Positions 1-7,094 of a DNA stretch of 23,892 bases are shown here, piece after piece. Location of the stretch: the NCBI GenBank assembly GCA_002787615.1, contig PCXJ01000051.1, forward strand, positions 4,875 to 28,766, written 5' to 3'. Both the position numbers and the translations under genes were made by a program. Positions within the stretch are counted from its first letter, which is position 1; each line of letters starts with the position of its first letter. The notes below the pieces were generated by a model. The model did no database searches and had not been told where the DNA came from. It saw nothing but the letters and a program-made list of their open reading frames with translations. This stretch comes from Alphaproteobacteria bacterium CG11_big_fil_rev_8_21_14_0_20_44_7 (GTDB lineage: Bacteria; Pseudomonadota; Alphaproteobacteria; Rickettsiales; 21-14-0-20-44-7).

Positions 1-405
1 CTGGCAGAAATTGTTGAATCATTGCAACCAGATTATATCCAATTGCACGGTGAAGAAACCACTAAACGCGCACAGCAAATCAAGCAGCAATATGGGCTAG
101 GTTTGATTCGCTCGATTGAGCCGAATATTTATCCCGAAGATAGTGGATTATATGATTATTTGCTGGTAGATGCGCCAAAAGCAGAATTACCGGGTGGAAA
201 TGGCCGGAAATTTGATTGGAAAAACTTCACCCCGCCCACGCATAATTGGTTTTTATCCGGTGGGCTAAATGCCGAAAATATCGCCGAGGCATTGAAAATA
301 ACTCAGGCCAAAATGGTAGATATTTCTTCTGGTGTGGAAAAAGAGCGCGGAATAAAAGACGATAAGTTAATCGCCGAATTTTTGCAGAAATTGCGCGAGC
401 TTTAA
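1..405 (+). CDS. trpF: Phosphoribosylanthranilate isomerase, 3' part
   Basis: TrpF isomerises N-(5-phosphoribosyl)anthranilate to the carboxyphenylamino-deoxyribulose phosphate, the third step from chorismate to tryptophan, in the cytoplasm. The frame is open from base 1, so the 5' end lies outside the window; 134 residues remain of the usual 200-220. Visible family marks are QLHGEE near the start, the loop with GGLNAENI at about residue 87-94 and the phosphate-binding end VDISSGVE followed by KGIKD-like residues (here RGIKDD). These are the late beta-alpha units of the TIM barrel. trpB follows after 43 bp on the same strand, as in many alphaproteobacteria. The identification is secure; only the missing N-terminus is unknown. 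Confidence 0.95.
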   Translation: MAEIVESLQPDYIQLHGEETTKRAQQIKQQYGLGLIRSIEPNIYPEDSGLYDYLLVDAPKAELPGGNGRKFDWKNFTPPTHNWFLSGGLNAENIAEALKITQAKMVDISSGVEKERGIKDDKLIAEFLQKLREL

Positions 406-410
406 TTTCT

Positions 411-439
411 ATTCCATTGCGGGAAATAGTTGTTATAAT
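411..439 (+). promoter_or_regulatory. Possible trpB promoter, perfect -10 box
   Basis: A perfect TATAAT lies at 434-439, ten bases before the trpB ATG at 449. The -35 partner at 17 bp is poor (ATTCCA, 411-416). If used, transcription would start at about 446-447, leaving a leader of only a few bases. No Shine-Dalgarno sequence is seen before trpB (the bases are CCCCATCCT), which fits a nearly leaderless start. It could also be chance in AT-rich DNA. Confidence 0.35.
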
Positions 440-448
440 CCCCATCCT

Positions 449-1657
449 ATGAGCGAGAATTCATTAAACCAATATCCTGATGCAGAAGGGCATTTTGGAC
501 AATTCGGCGGTAAATATATTTCCGAAACCCTAATGCCGCTTATCAACGAGCTGAGCGAAGCATATGAAGAGGCGAAATCCTCTCCCGAATTTGCTGAGGA
601 ATTTTCCTATTATTGCAAACATTATATTGGTCGCCCTTCCCCGCTATATTTCGCCTCCCGCCTTACTGAACATTGCGGCGGTGCAAAGATATATTTCAAA
701 CGTGACGAGTTAAATCACACTGGCGCACATAAAATCAATAATTGCATCGGGCAAATTATCCTCGCCAAAGCCATGGGCAAAACCCGCATCATTGCTGAAA
801 CCGGAGCTGGTCAGCACGGCGTTGCGACTGCCACGGTCTGCGCGCTTTTCAACCTGCCCTGCACAATCTTCATGGGCGCAAAAGATATGGAACGCCAAAA
901 ACCCAACGTCTTCCGCATGAAGTTATTAGGCGCAGAAATTATTCCCGTCACCCACGGCTCAGGGACTCTCAAAGACGCAATGAACGAAGCCTTGCGCGAT
1001 TGGGTTGCTAATGTCAGCACAACATATTACCTCATCGGCACGGCGGCAGGCCCCCACCCATATCCCGCCATGGTGCGTGATTTTCAATCAGTTATCGGAC
1101 GCGAAGCAAAAGAGCAAATCATGGAGCTGGAAGGCAGATTGCCGGATATGTTGGTTGCCTGTGTAGGTGGTGGCTCTAATGCTATCGGGCTTTTCCACCC
1201 ATTCCTCGAAGATGAGAATGTGCAGCTTGTCGCAGTTGAAGCCGGCGGTAAAGGCGTACGTTCCGATCAGCACGCTGCATCAATCAGCGCTGGAAGCCCA
1301 GGAGTTTTGCACGGAAACAAAACCTATATTTTGCAGGATGCAGATGGGCAAATCAGTGAGACTTATTCAATATCCGCCGGAATGGATTATCCGGGAATTG
1401 GCCCTGAGCACGCATTTTTGCATGAGAAAGGCCGCATAAAATTCACCAGCGCCACAGATGAAGAAGCCTTGCGCGGCTTCACTACTTGTACCAAGCTGGA
1501 AGGGATTATCCCTGCACTAGAACCGAGCCACGCACTTGGCTATGTGTTGCGTACCGCTGGAAAAATGGATGAGGATAAGATTATAATCATGAATTTATGC
1601 GGGCGCGGCGACAAAGATATCTTCAGCGTTGCCGAAGCTCTGGGAGTGAAGATATGA
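449..1657 (+). CDS. trpB: Tryptophan synthase beta chain
   Basis: TrpB condenses indole with serine by PLP chemistry to give tryptophan, working in an alpha2-beta2 complex with TrpA. The protein has 402 residues, the normal length. The PLP lysine is K95 in HTGAHKIN, the catalytic glutamate is E117 in AETGAGQHG, and the phosphate-gripping loop GGGSNA is at 240-245. The N-terminal start with FGQFGGKYISETLMP is typical of the family. The ATG at 449 is the only sensible start; it lacks a Shine-Dalgarno sequence but has a TATAAT box just upstream. The stop overlaps the trpA start (ATGA), which implies translational coupling and equal amounts of the two subunits. Confidence 0.98.
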   Translation: MSENSLNQYPDAEGHFGQFGGKYISETLMPLINELSEAYEEAKSSPEFAEEFSYYCKHYIGRPSPLYFASRLTEHCGGAKIYFKRDELNHTGAHKINNCIGQIILAKAMGKTRIIAETGAGQHGVATATVCALFNLPCTIFMGAKDMERQKPNVFRMKLLGAEIIPVTHGSGTLKDAMNEALRDWVANVSTTYYLIGTAAGPHPYPAMVRDFQSVIGREAKEQIMELEGRLPDMLVACVGGGSNAIGLFHPFLEDENVQLVAVEAGGKGVRSDQHAASISAGSPGVLHGNKTYILQDADGQISETYSISAGMDYPGIGPEHAFLHEKGRIKFTSATDEEALRGFTTCTKLEGIIPALEPSHALGYVLRTAGKMDEDKIIIMNLCGRGDKDIFSVAEALGVKI

Positions 1658-2532
1658 GTGAAACTGCACATGATTATTCCCAGATTTCTGCTGAAAATGA
1701 ACGTATAAATGCGTGCTTCTCTCGCCTTAAACAGGATAAAAAACCCGCACTCATAACTTATATTATGGCGGGCGACCCTGATTTCTCAATTTCGGCAGAA
1801 ATTATGGAAAGCTTGCCGAAAGCAGGCGCGGATATCATTGAACTTGGTATGCCGTTTTCCGACCCGATGGCAGATGGCCCGATTATTCAGGAAGCAGCAA
1901 TGCGGTCACTGGATGCAGGGGCGACAATGGCTAAAACGCTTGAGCAATTATATAATTTCCGCAAGAAAAATACGGAAACTCCGGTGATTCTGATGGGCTA
2001 TTATAACCCGATTCTGAAATATGGCATCAATGAATTCTGCCACGATGCCGAGCTCGCCGGAGCAGATGGGCTTATCATTGTAGATTTGCCGCCTGAGGAA
2101 GATAACCAGCTATATATGGCCGCCGCCGCGAAGAATATCTGCATGATTCGACTCATCGCACCAACTTCGGATGAGGCTAGGTTGAGCACAATTCTGGAAA
2201 AGGCTTCCGGCTTTGTTTACTTCATCTCACTCACCGGAACGACTGGAACAAAAGCAGTTAACCCAAGTACGGTTGTACCCTATATCAAAAAAATTGCCAA
2301 GCAAACCAAGCTGCCGATTGCGGTTGGCTTTGGCGTAAAAACTCCGGAACAAGCACAGGAAATCGGCAAATTCGCCGAGGCTGTGGTGGTTGGTTCTTCA
2401 ATCGTGGATTTAATCGGGCAAAGTGCCAATCGCGGGAATGCAAAGGATATGCGCCATAAAATCGTCAGTGATATTTATGATTTTGTCGGTCTGCTCTCCG
2501 CCGCCCTCAAGCGCACCACCAAGTTGCAGTAG
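1654..2532 (+). CDS. trpA: Tryptophan synthase alpha chain
   Basis: TrpA cleaves indole-3-glycerol phosphate to indole and glyceraldehyde 3-phosphate and passes indole to TrpB. I start it at the ATG overlapping the trpB stop (ATGA), giving 292 residues; a longer frame from 1597 would lie inside trpB and is not credible. The catalytic pair is visible: E63 in IIELGMPFSDP and D74 in PMADGP. The loop with SLTGTTG and the phosphate-binding GFGVKTPEQ segment also match. The N-terminus is about 15 residues longer than usual, so M-S-E-T may be followed by a short non-core extension, and the C-terminus ends in a basic tail. It is the last gene of the trpFBA run; a palindrome lies 36 bp after its stop. 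Confidence 0.97.
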   Translation: MSETAHDYSQISAENERINACFSRLKQDKKPALITYIMAGDPDFSISAEIMESLPKAGADIIELGMPFSDPMADGPIIQEAAMRSLDAGATMAKTLEQLYNFRKKNTETPVILMGYYNPILKYGINEFCHDAELAGADGLIIVDLPPEEDNQLYMAAAAKNICMIRLIAPTSDEARLSTILEKASGFVYFISLTGTTGTKAVNPSTVVPYIKKIAKQTKLPIAVGFGVKTPEQAQEIGKFAEAVVVGSSIVDLIGQSANRGNAKDMRHKIVSDIYDFVGLLSAALKRTTKLQ

Positions 2533-2568
2533 GTTTGGGAAATTTAATTTTCCAGATTGAGGTAAATG

Positions 2569-2638
2569 CGTAGCAAAATTGAGCAGCTTGAACGACATGT
2601 ACAAAGCGTACATGGGCGAAAGAAGCGCAAATTTTACG
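2569..2638. repeat. Imperfect 70-bp palindrome between trpA and ilvC
   Basis: The core is a perfect 7-bp inverted repeat, CATGTAC at 2596-2602 and GTACATG at 2608-2614, with the loop AAAGC. The pairing continues outward with small bulges: AGCTT at 2585-2589 faces the GAAGC segment near 2622-2626, and CGTA...AAAATT at 2569-2580 faces AATTTTACG at 2630-2638. It sits where trpA (+) and ilvC (-) converge. There is no T-tract on either strand, so it is not a plain intrinsic terminator; a REP- or palindromic-element-like repeat, or a 3'-end RNA structure, is more likely. Confidence 0.6.
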
Positions 2639-2660
2639 ATTAAGTTGCCCGTATGGGAAG

Positions 2661-3677
2661 TTAAGAAGCTTCTTTGACGAGCTTATTCTTAGCAATCCAC
2701 GGCATCATTTCGCGCAATTCCGCGCCAACTTTTTCAAGCTGATGCTCTTTGCCCTGCTCACGCCATGCTTTCAATTTCTTCGCGCCTTGCGTTGATGTAT
2801 CGGCAATAAACTCTTTGGCGAATCCACCATTTTGGATGTAGGTCAACGCTTCTTTCATGCGCGCTTTCACTGACTCATCAATGATTTTTGGTCCGGTCAA
2901 ATAATCACCATATTCGGCTGTATTGGAAATTGAATAGCGCATATTTGCCATGCCGCCTTCATAAATCAAATCGACAATCAATTTCATTTCATGCAGACAT
3001 TCAAAATATGCCATTTCCGGCGGATATCCTGCTTCTACCAATGTTTCAAAACCTGCTTGCATCAACGCAGTAACGCCACCGCAAAGCACTGCTTGCTCGC
3101 CGAATAAATCAGTTTCGCATTCATCTTTGAAGGTTGTTTCGATAATTCCTGAGCGCCCGCCGCCAACTGCGGAAGCATATGATAATGCGATTTGCAAAGC
3201 TTGACCACTCGCATCTTTATGCACGGAAACTAAGCATGGCACACCGCCGCCTTTTACATATTCGCCGCGCACTGTATGACCGGGGCCTTTTGGTGCAACC
3301 ATGAATACGTCCATATCTTCGCGCGGCTCGATGAATCCAAAATGGATGTTGAAGCCGTGGGCAAAAGCCAGTGCTGCGCCCTGCTTAATATTATCTTTTA
3401 TTTGCTGATACAAATCACCCTGATGTTGGTCGGGTGCGAGAATCATAATTACGTCGGCATCCTTCACCGCTTCGGCAGGAGATTTGACGGTGAATCCGTC
3501 ATTTTGTGCGCGGGCTGTTGTGGTTGAGCCTTCACGCAAACCGATAGTGATGTCTTTCACGCCGCTATCTTTCATATTTTGTGCATGGGCATGACCTTGT
3601 GAGCCATAACCGATGATTGCAACTTTTTTATTTTGGATGATGCTTAAATCTGCGTCTTTGTCGTAATAAACTTTCAT
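2661..3677 (-). CDS. ilvC: Ketol-acid reductoisomerase, class I
   Basis: IlvC rearranges and reduces acetolactate or acetohydroxybutyrate with NADPH and Mg2+ in valine, leucine and isoleucine synthesis. The protein has 338 residues, the short class I form. The N-terminal Rossmann fold has GYGSQGHAHAQN at 23-34; the Mg-binding residues are D190 and E194 in TDLFGEQ, and E226 and E230 in the knotted C-terminal domain. The ATG at 3677 follows a good Shine-Dalgarno AGGAG (3684-3688, read on the minus strand). It stands alone: no ilvB/ilvN genes are nearby. A 92-bp palindrome lies just upstream, between its start and the ftsZ terminator, so it could influence or form part of the ilvC leader. Confidence 0.98.
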   Translation of the reverse strand: MKVYYDKDADLSIIQNKKVAIIGYGSQGHAHAQNMKDSGVKDITIGLREGSTTTARAQNDGFTVKSPAEAVKDADVIMILAPDQHQGDLYQQIKDNIKQGAALAFAHGFNIHFGFIEPREDMDVFMVAPKGPGHTVRGEYVKGGGVPCLVSVHKDASGQALQIALSYASAVGGGRSGIIETTFKDECETDLFGEQAVLCGGVTALMQAGFETLVEAGYPPEMAYFECLHEMKLIVDLIYEGGMANMRYSISNTAEYGDYLTGPKIIDESVKARMKEALTYIQNGGFAKEFIADTSTQGAKKLKAWREQGKEHQLEKVGAELREMMPWIAKNKLVKEAS

Positions 3678-3692
3678 TTAATTCTCCTAAAT

Positions 3693-3784
3693 TGTCATTG
3701 CCTGAATTCCACAAGAATTCTAGGGCAATCTATTTATCACTGGATAGATTCCCCTAGAATTCTTCATAAATTCAGGGAATGACA
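3693..3784. repeat. 92-bp near-perfect palindromic element (MITE/REP-like)
   Basis: Two arms of about 41 bases face each other around a loop of about 10 bases. The outer parts read TGTCATTGCCTGAATT and, inverted, TGTCATTCCCTGAATT; the inner parts read AAGAATTCTAGGGCAATC and, inverted, AAGAATTCTAGGGGAATC. Only a few mismatches break the pairing. GTCATTCC-type ends are common in dispersed palindromic repeats of many bacteria (general knowledge). No transposase or clear target duplication is visible. It lies 16 bp upstream of the ilvC start and downstream of the ftsZ terminator, and any ilvC transcript starting above it would carry a very long hairpin. Confidence 0.8.
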
Positions 3785-3814
3785 TGTTTACAAGGAAGAT
3801 GCAGCCAGCGCAAC

Positions 3815-3852
3815 AAAAAAAATCCCCACCTGAAGGCTAATTACAGGTGGGG
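3815..3852 (-). terminator. Intrinsic terminator after ftsZ
   Basis: Read on the minus strand, CCCCACCTG is followed by an 11-base loop, the exact complement CAGGTGGGG, and then ATTTTTTTT. The stem is 9 bp, GC-rich and perfect, with an eight-T tract (3815-3822). It begins 48 bp after the ftsZ stop, so it ends the ftsZ transcript and separates ftsZ from ilvC. Confidence 0.93.
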
Positions 3853-3899
3853 ACACAAAAACAGTCAATCTGACTCAAAACCAAATCTTCGCGGCGAGT

Positions 3900-5300
3900 C
3901 TATTCACCACCAGATTTTCTGCGCATATAGGCAGGAATCTCGTAGTAATCTTCCTCACTGCTTGGATCTAGTTTTACTTTTTCACGATTAGCCGAGGCAC
4001 GGCGTGCTGCCGCTTCCTCTTCTTCATCATCAATAAAGCCGAATGTACGCGCTGCTTTCTCAAAAAAGCCAGATTTTCTGGACTGCCTTTTTTGCTGGAA
4101 CTGCTCACGAGCAGTAACAACCTTGTCTGTCGGGAAGGAGGCTACATTATCATCCTGATTTTCATCCTCTGCCCTAACTTCTTCCTGCTGCCTTGCTTGC
4201 TGCTTAGGCGGGCTGAAACGAGCTGCTGTTTTTTTTACTGGCTGCGGTGCTTGCGCTGCCGATGCTTGTTCTTTTTTTGCATTTGCGTAAGTAACTCTTG
4301 CAGGAGCTTCCATCGCAACATTTGCAATATCTGAAATCGCAGAATCAATTCCGGTAGCAACAACAGAAACTCTGATTTTGCCGTCAAGATCATCATTGAA
4401 AGTTGAACCGAAGATGATGTTTGCATCTGGATCAACTTCTTCACGGATTCTGTTTGCCGCTTCGTCAACTTCAAACAATGTCATATCCTGACCACCGGTG
4501 ATATTAATCAGCACGCCTTTTGCACCTTTCATGGAAATATCATCAAGTAGCGGGTTTGAAATCGCTGCTTCCGCCGCTTCAATCGCACGGTTATCGCCTT
4601 CGGCTTCACCAGTACCCATCATCGCTTTGCCCATCTCGCTCATTACTGTGCGGATATCGGCAAAATCGAGGTTGATAAGCCCCGGCATAACCATCAAATC
4701 AGTAACACCGCGAACACCTGCATGCAGAACATCATCAGCCATGCAGAATGCCTGACTAAATGTTGTTTGCTCAGTTGCTAGACGGAATAGATTTTGGTTT
4801 GGAATAACGATAAGTGTATCAACATATTTTTGCAATTCTTTCAAACCTTCTTCGGCAAGAAGCATACGATGCTTGCCTTCAAAATGGAATGGCTTGGTAA
4901 CAACACCAACAGTCAACACGCCTTGCTCACGCGCAAGCCTTGCAATCACCGGAGCACCACCTGTTCCCGTTCCACCGCCCATACCGGCAGTTACGAAAAC
5001 CATATTGCTTCCGGTTAGATGTTCGAGAATTTCTTCCGCAGTTTCTTCTGCTGCTGCACGCCCAACTTCCGGAGTTGCACCTGCACCAAGACCTTGCGTA
5101 ATGTGCATACCAAGTTGCAGTTTATGATCAGCTTTTGAATGTTCCAGAGCTTGCGCATCTGTGTTCGCCGCTACAAAGGTTATCCCCTCCAAGCTGGCAT
5201 CAATCATGTTATTGACGGCATTACCGCCTGCTCCACCGACACCAACAACCGTAATGGTTGGCTTTAATGTTGTTGATTTTGGAACTTGCAAATTTATCAT
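3900..5300 (-). CDS. ftsZ: Cell division protein FtsZ
   Basis: FtsZ is the tubulin-like GTPase that polymerises into the Z ring at midcell. The 466 residues comprise the globular core (about 14-330), with the tubulin signature GGGTGTG at 108-114 and the T7 synergy loop NLDFADIR at 210-217 holding the catalytic aspartates D212 and D215. A charged, Q/E-rich linker (about 340-450) follows, then a C-terminal peptide EIPAYMRRKS (454-463) of the kind that binds FtsA and other partners. The ATG at 5300 has an ACGGAG Shine-Dalgarno. In many bacteria ftsZ follows ftsA in the division cluster; here neither ftsA nor ftsQ is adjacent, upstream lies a divergent helix-turn-helix gene, and a strong terminator follows, so ftsZ is its own unit. 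Confidence 0.98.
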   Translation of the reverse strand: MINLQVPKSTTLKPTITVVGVGGAGGNAVNNMIDASLEGITFVAANTDAQALEHSKADHKLQLGMHITQGLGAGATPEVGRAAAEETAEEILEHLTGSNMVFVTAGMGGGTGTGGAPVIARLAREQGVLTVGVVTKPFHFEGKHRMLLAEEGLKELQKYVDTLIVIPNQNLFRLATEQTTFSQAFCMADDVLHAGVRGVTDLMVMPGLINLDFADIRTVMSEMGKAMMGTGEAEGDNRAIEAAEAAISNPLLDDISMKGAKGVLINITGGQDMTLFEVDEAANRIREEVDPDANIIFGSTFNDDLDGKIRVSVVATGIDSAISDIANVAMEAPARVTYANAKKEQASAAQAPQPVKKTAARFSPPKQQARQQEEVRAEDENQDDNVASFPTDKVVTAREQFQQKRQSRKSGFFEKAARTFGFIDDEEEEAAARRASANREKVKLDPSSEEDYYEIPAYMRRKSGGE

Positions 5301-5547
5301 GCTGTATCTCCGTTCTGACTTAGCTTTGTTTGATGTTAATTCAAGTGTGTATCAATATTTGATTACCCTACAACCACTAGATAAGCTATATTTGCAACAT
5401 AATCAACGGAAAAAATGCCATATATTGTGCTTTTTTGAGAAAAAACTTTTTGCCTAGATAATACAACAAGTTACAAGAGGCGATTTTGGATGATTCAGAA
5501 ATTTTATTTGCCTTGACTAAATGCATAACACTTGTTAATAAATCCCC
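5301..5547. promoter_or_regulatory. Divergent ftsZ / HTH-gene control region
   Basis: This 247-bp gap holds no gene I can support. On the minus strand a candidate ftsZ promoter has TTGATT (5401-5406), 17 bp, and TATCTA (5378-5383), giving a leader of about 70 bases. An A/T inverted repeat (TTTTTT-GAG-AAAAAA) lies at about 5432-5446. On the plus strand the right end carries the strong promoter of the HTH gene, listed separately. The divergent layout would allow the HTH protein to act on ftsZ, but nothing in the sequence proves that. Confidence 0.45.
5513..5541 (+). promoter_or_regulatory. Sigma70-type promoter of the HTH gene (leaderless)
   Basis: TTGACT (5513-5518), a 17-bp spacer and TAATAA (5536-5541) stand six bases before the ATG at 5548. 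The expected start of transcription falls on the ATG itself. There is no Shine-Dalgarno sequence (ATCCCC precedes the ATG), which agrees with a leaderless mRNA. Confidence 0.7.
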
Positions 5548-6372
5548 ATGGCAGCTTACAATACTATTTCTAGGAATGATTTCGATAAGCAATTCCCCCA
5601 AGCGGATTTTTTCAACGGGTTGGAGTTGGCAAGAAGATTGCTCGGAAAAAACCAGTTAAGCTTCGCAAAGTATTTTGGATTATCGCAAGGCACGTATTCT
5701 GCTGCTCTGCAGACGAAAAAACCCAGATCTTTTTATAGGGATGGTCTAGAAGCACTAATCAAAGATTTTGAATTTGATGAAGAAATTGCAGAAACACTTA
5801 TAGGAAAAAGAGATCTTGCCTTAGATAATGAAAATCTTTCACCCAAAACCAATCGGGGTGATATTTATGATTTTGCCAGAGCGCTCTTAGCAGAAAGAGG
5901 CTTGAAACCTCATAGTAATAAATTGATGAGCTTTTTTAGCTCAAAGCTATATCCGAGTGCGGATATAATCGATAAGATAATTTTAATTTCCAAACCTACA
6001 CCTGAGGGTAAGGAGAGGCTGCTAAACTTAGCGGAAGATTATAGAGCCAAACATCACCAAAAGTATGGAGAGAAAGTGCGGAAGTTAAAACCACCGGAAT
6101 CTAGCTTTGATGACCTCGTAGCAAATACCTTAAAATCATATGCTGAAAATCGCGGGCTGAATTGGCGCGAAAAATCAGGTGGACGCCCTGCTGAGACGGT
6201 CATTGATGGCGCTGCCGATTCCCGTATTTGGGATTGGAGCAACGGCGATGGGCATATTATTCGAGTCGAGCTGATGGAGGAATCCAAACAAATTGGCAGC
6301 GGCAATTCGCATGTCGCCCGCCTCGGAAAGGTTGAGGGCGCAGCTCAACCCGCCCATATCGCCAAAGCCTAA
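5548..6372 (+). CDS. Double helix-turn-helix protein, 3' end antisense to sua5
   Basis: I do not recognise a named family. Residues about 24-75 read as an XRE-like helix-turn-helix (LARRLLGKNQLSFAKYFGLS, then TYSAALQTKKPRSFYRD), which points to DNA binding. Residues about 103-165 resemble a second unit of the same sort (FARALLAERGLK ... SADIIDKIILISKPTPEGK). The start at 5548 is set by the promoter six bases upstream. From residue 210 to 274 the frame is antisense to the last 65 codons of sua5, in exact codon-on-codon register, so this tail may be read-through after loss of the original stop rather than evolved protein. By eye the first 620 bp look more AT-rich than the neighbours. A transferred regulator is possible; partner and target are unknown. 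Confidence 0.75.
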   Translation: MAAYNTISRNDFDKQFPQADFFNGLELARRLLGKNQLSFAKYFGLSQGTYSAALQTKKPRSFYRDGLEALIKDFEFDEEIAETLIGKRDLALDNENLSPKTNRGDIYDFARALLAERGLKPHSNKLMSFFSSKLYPSADIIDKIILISKPTPEGKERLLNLAEDYRAKHHQKYGEKVRKLKPPESSFDDLVANTLKSYAENRGLNWREKSGGRPAETVIDGAADSRIWDWSNGDGHIIRVELMEESKQIGSGNSHVARLGKVEGAAQPAHIAKA

Positions 6373-7059
6373 ATATTGCTCCCCCGCTTTAGGCTCAACT
6401 ACATTTATTCTTATCGGATTTTTCGGTGCATAATGTTTTATCAACTGACCGGGCGAAATTATTTTATCCGAATCATTCTCAATTGCTCCGTCTATTTGCA
6501 GAACGCCTGAACGCAATAAAATCGGCTGTTCATTTTCAAAACCAATTACGGTGGATTCCAAACCGATTTCACATTCCCCACCATCTACTATATATATATA
6601 CGGAAAATCGCGGCGCACATGCTCTGCTTTTGTCGGGCTTAATTTACCGGAAATATTTGCGCTCGGCGCTGCTAGCATCAAGCCGGATTCACGCAGAATT
6701 TCACGCGCTATCGGATGCGCCGGACAACGCAAGGCAACACTCTCCAGCCCTGCCGTTGCCAAAGTTGCAAAGGTGGGATTTTTTTTCGGTAATACTAATG
6801 TCAGCCCGCCCGGCCAATATTTCTGTGCCAGCTCCAGCGCCGTATCATTGAACACGGCAATTTGCTGCGCCTGCTCAATATTATATATATGCACAATAAG
6901 CGGGTTGAAATTCGGACGCGTTTTTGCCTCATAAATTTTTGCAACTGCGAGATTATCTTCAGCATTTGCTGCTAAACCATAAACTGTTTCAGTCGGGATT
7001 GCGGCAATCTCGCCACTCTGCAAAATCTCTACTGCTTTTTGAATTTCATCTGTTGACAT
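6175..7059 (-). CDS. tsaC: Threonylcarbamoyl-AMP synthase (Sua5/TsaC type)
   Basis: The enzyme makes threonylcarbamoyl-AMP from threonine, bicarbonate and ATP, the first step of the t6A37 modification of ANN-decoding tRNAs. Of 294 residues, about 1-200 form the YrdC-like domain: TETVYGLA at 23-30, K46 and R48 in AKTRPNFNP, and S133/N135 in APSANISG. The linker SPGQLIKHYAPK and the C-terminal part ending AINDRLSRAS identify the longer Sua5 form (often named sua5 or ywlC) rather than the short TsaC. The ATG at 7059 is 35 bp from the divergent parA start; its start codon overlaps the parA -35 box. The 3' end overlaps 198 bp of the convergent HTH gene; the Sua5 end is conserved, so this strand is the genuine one there. 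Confidence 0.95.
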   Translation of the reverse strand: MSTDEIQKAVEILQSGEIAAIPTETVYGLAANAEDNLAVAKIYEAKTRPNFNPLIVHIYNIEQAQQIAVFNDTALELAQKYWPGGLTLVLPKKNPTFATLATAGLESVALRCPAHPIAREILRESGLMLAAPSANISGKLSPTKAEHVRRDFPYIYIVDGGECEIGLESTVIGFENEQPILLRSGVLQIDGAIENDSDKIISPGQLIKHYAPKNPIRINVVEPKAGEQYLGFGDMGGLSCALNLSEAGDMRIAAANLFGFLHQLDSNNMPIAVAPIPNTGIGSAINDRLSRAST

Positions 7060-7082
7060 AAAAATAATAATCCCACTATATC
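7053..7082 (+). promoter_or_regulatory. parA promoter overlapping the sua5 start codon
   Basis: A perfect TTGACA (7053-7058) and TATATC (7077-7082) are spaced by 18 bp, with the parA ATG 12 bases further on, predicting a leader of about six bases. The -35 box lies on the first codons of sua5 on the other strand, so parA and sua5 transcription could interfere. A minus-strand TATAGT (7075-7080) in the same gap may serve sua5. Confidence 0.55.
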
Positions 7083-7094
7083 GTCTTTAAGCAT

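Noticed and set aside
1167..1439. A 90-codon open frame inside trpB on the same strand
   Set aside because: It lies wholly in the conserved trpB sequence in another frame, has no ribosome site and its protein shows no domain.
5425..5455. A/T hairpin as an intrinsic terminator between the HTH gene and ftsZ
   Set aside because: Both genes start here and diverge, so no terminator is expected, and the stem holds almost no G or C.
5161..5457. A 98-codon plus-strand frame across the ftsZ start and control region
   Set aside because: Its first half is antisense to the conserved FtsZ N-terminus and its second half is low-complexity AT-rich DNA; no start signals were seen.
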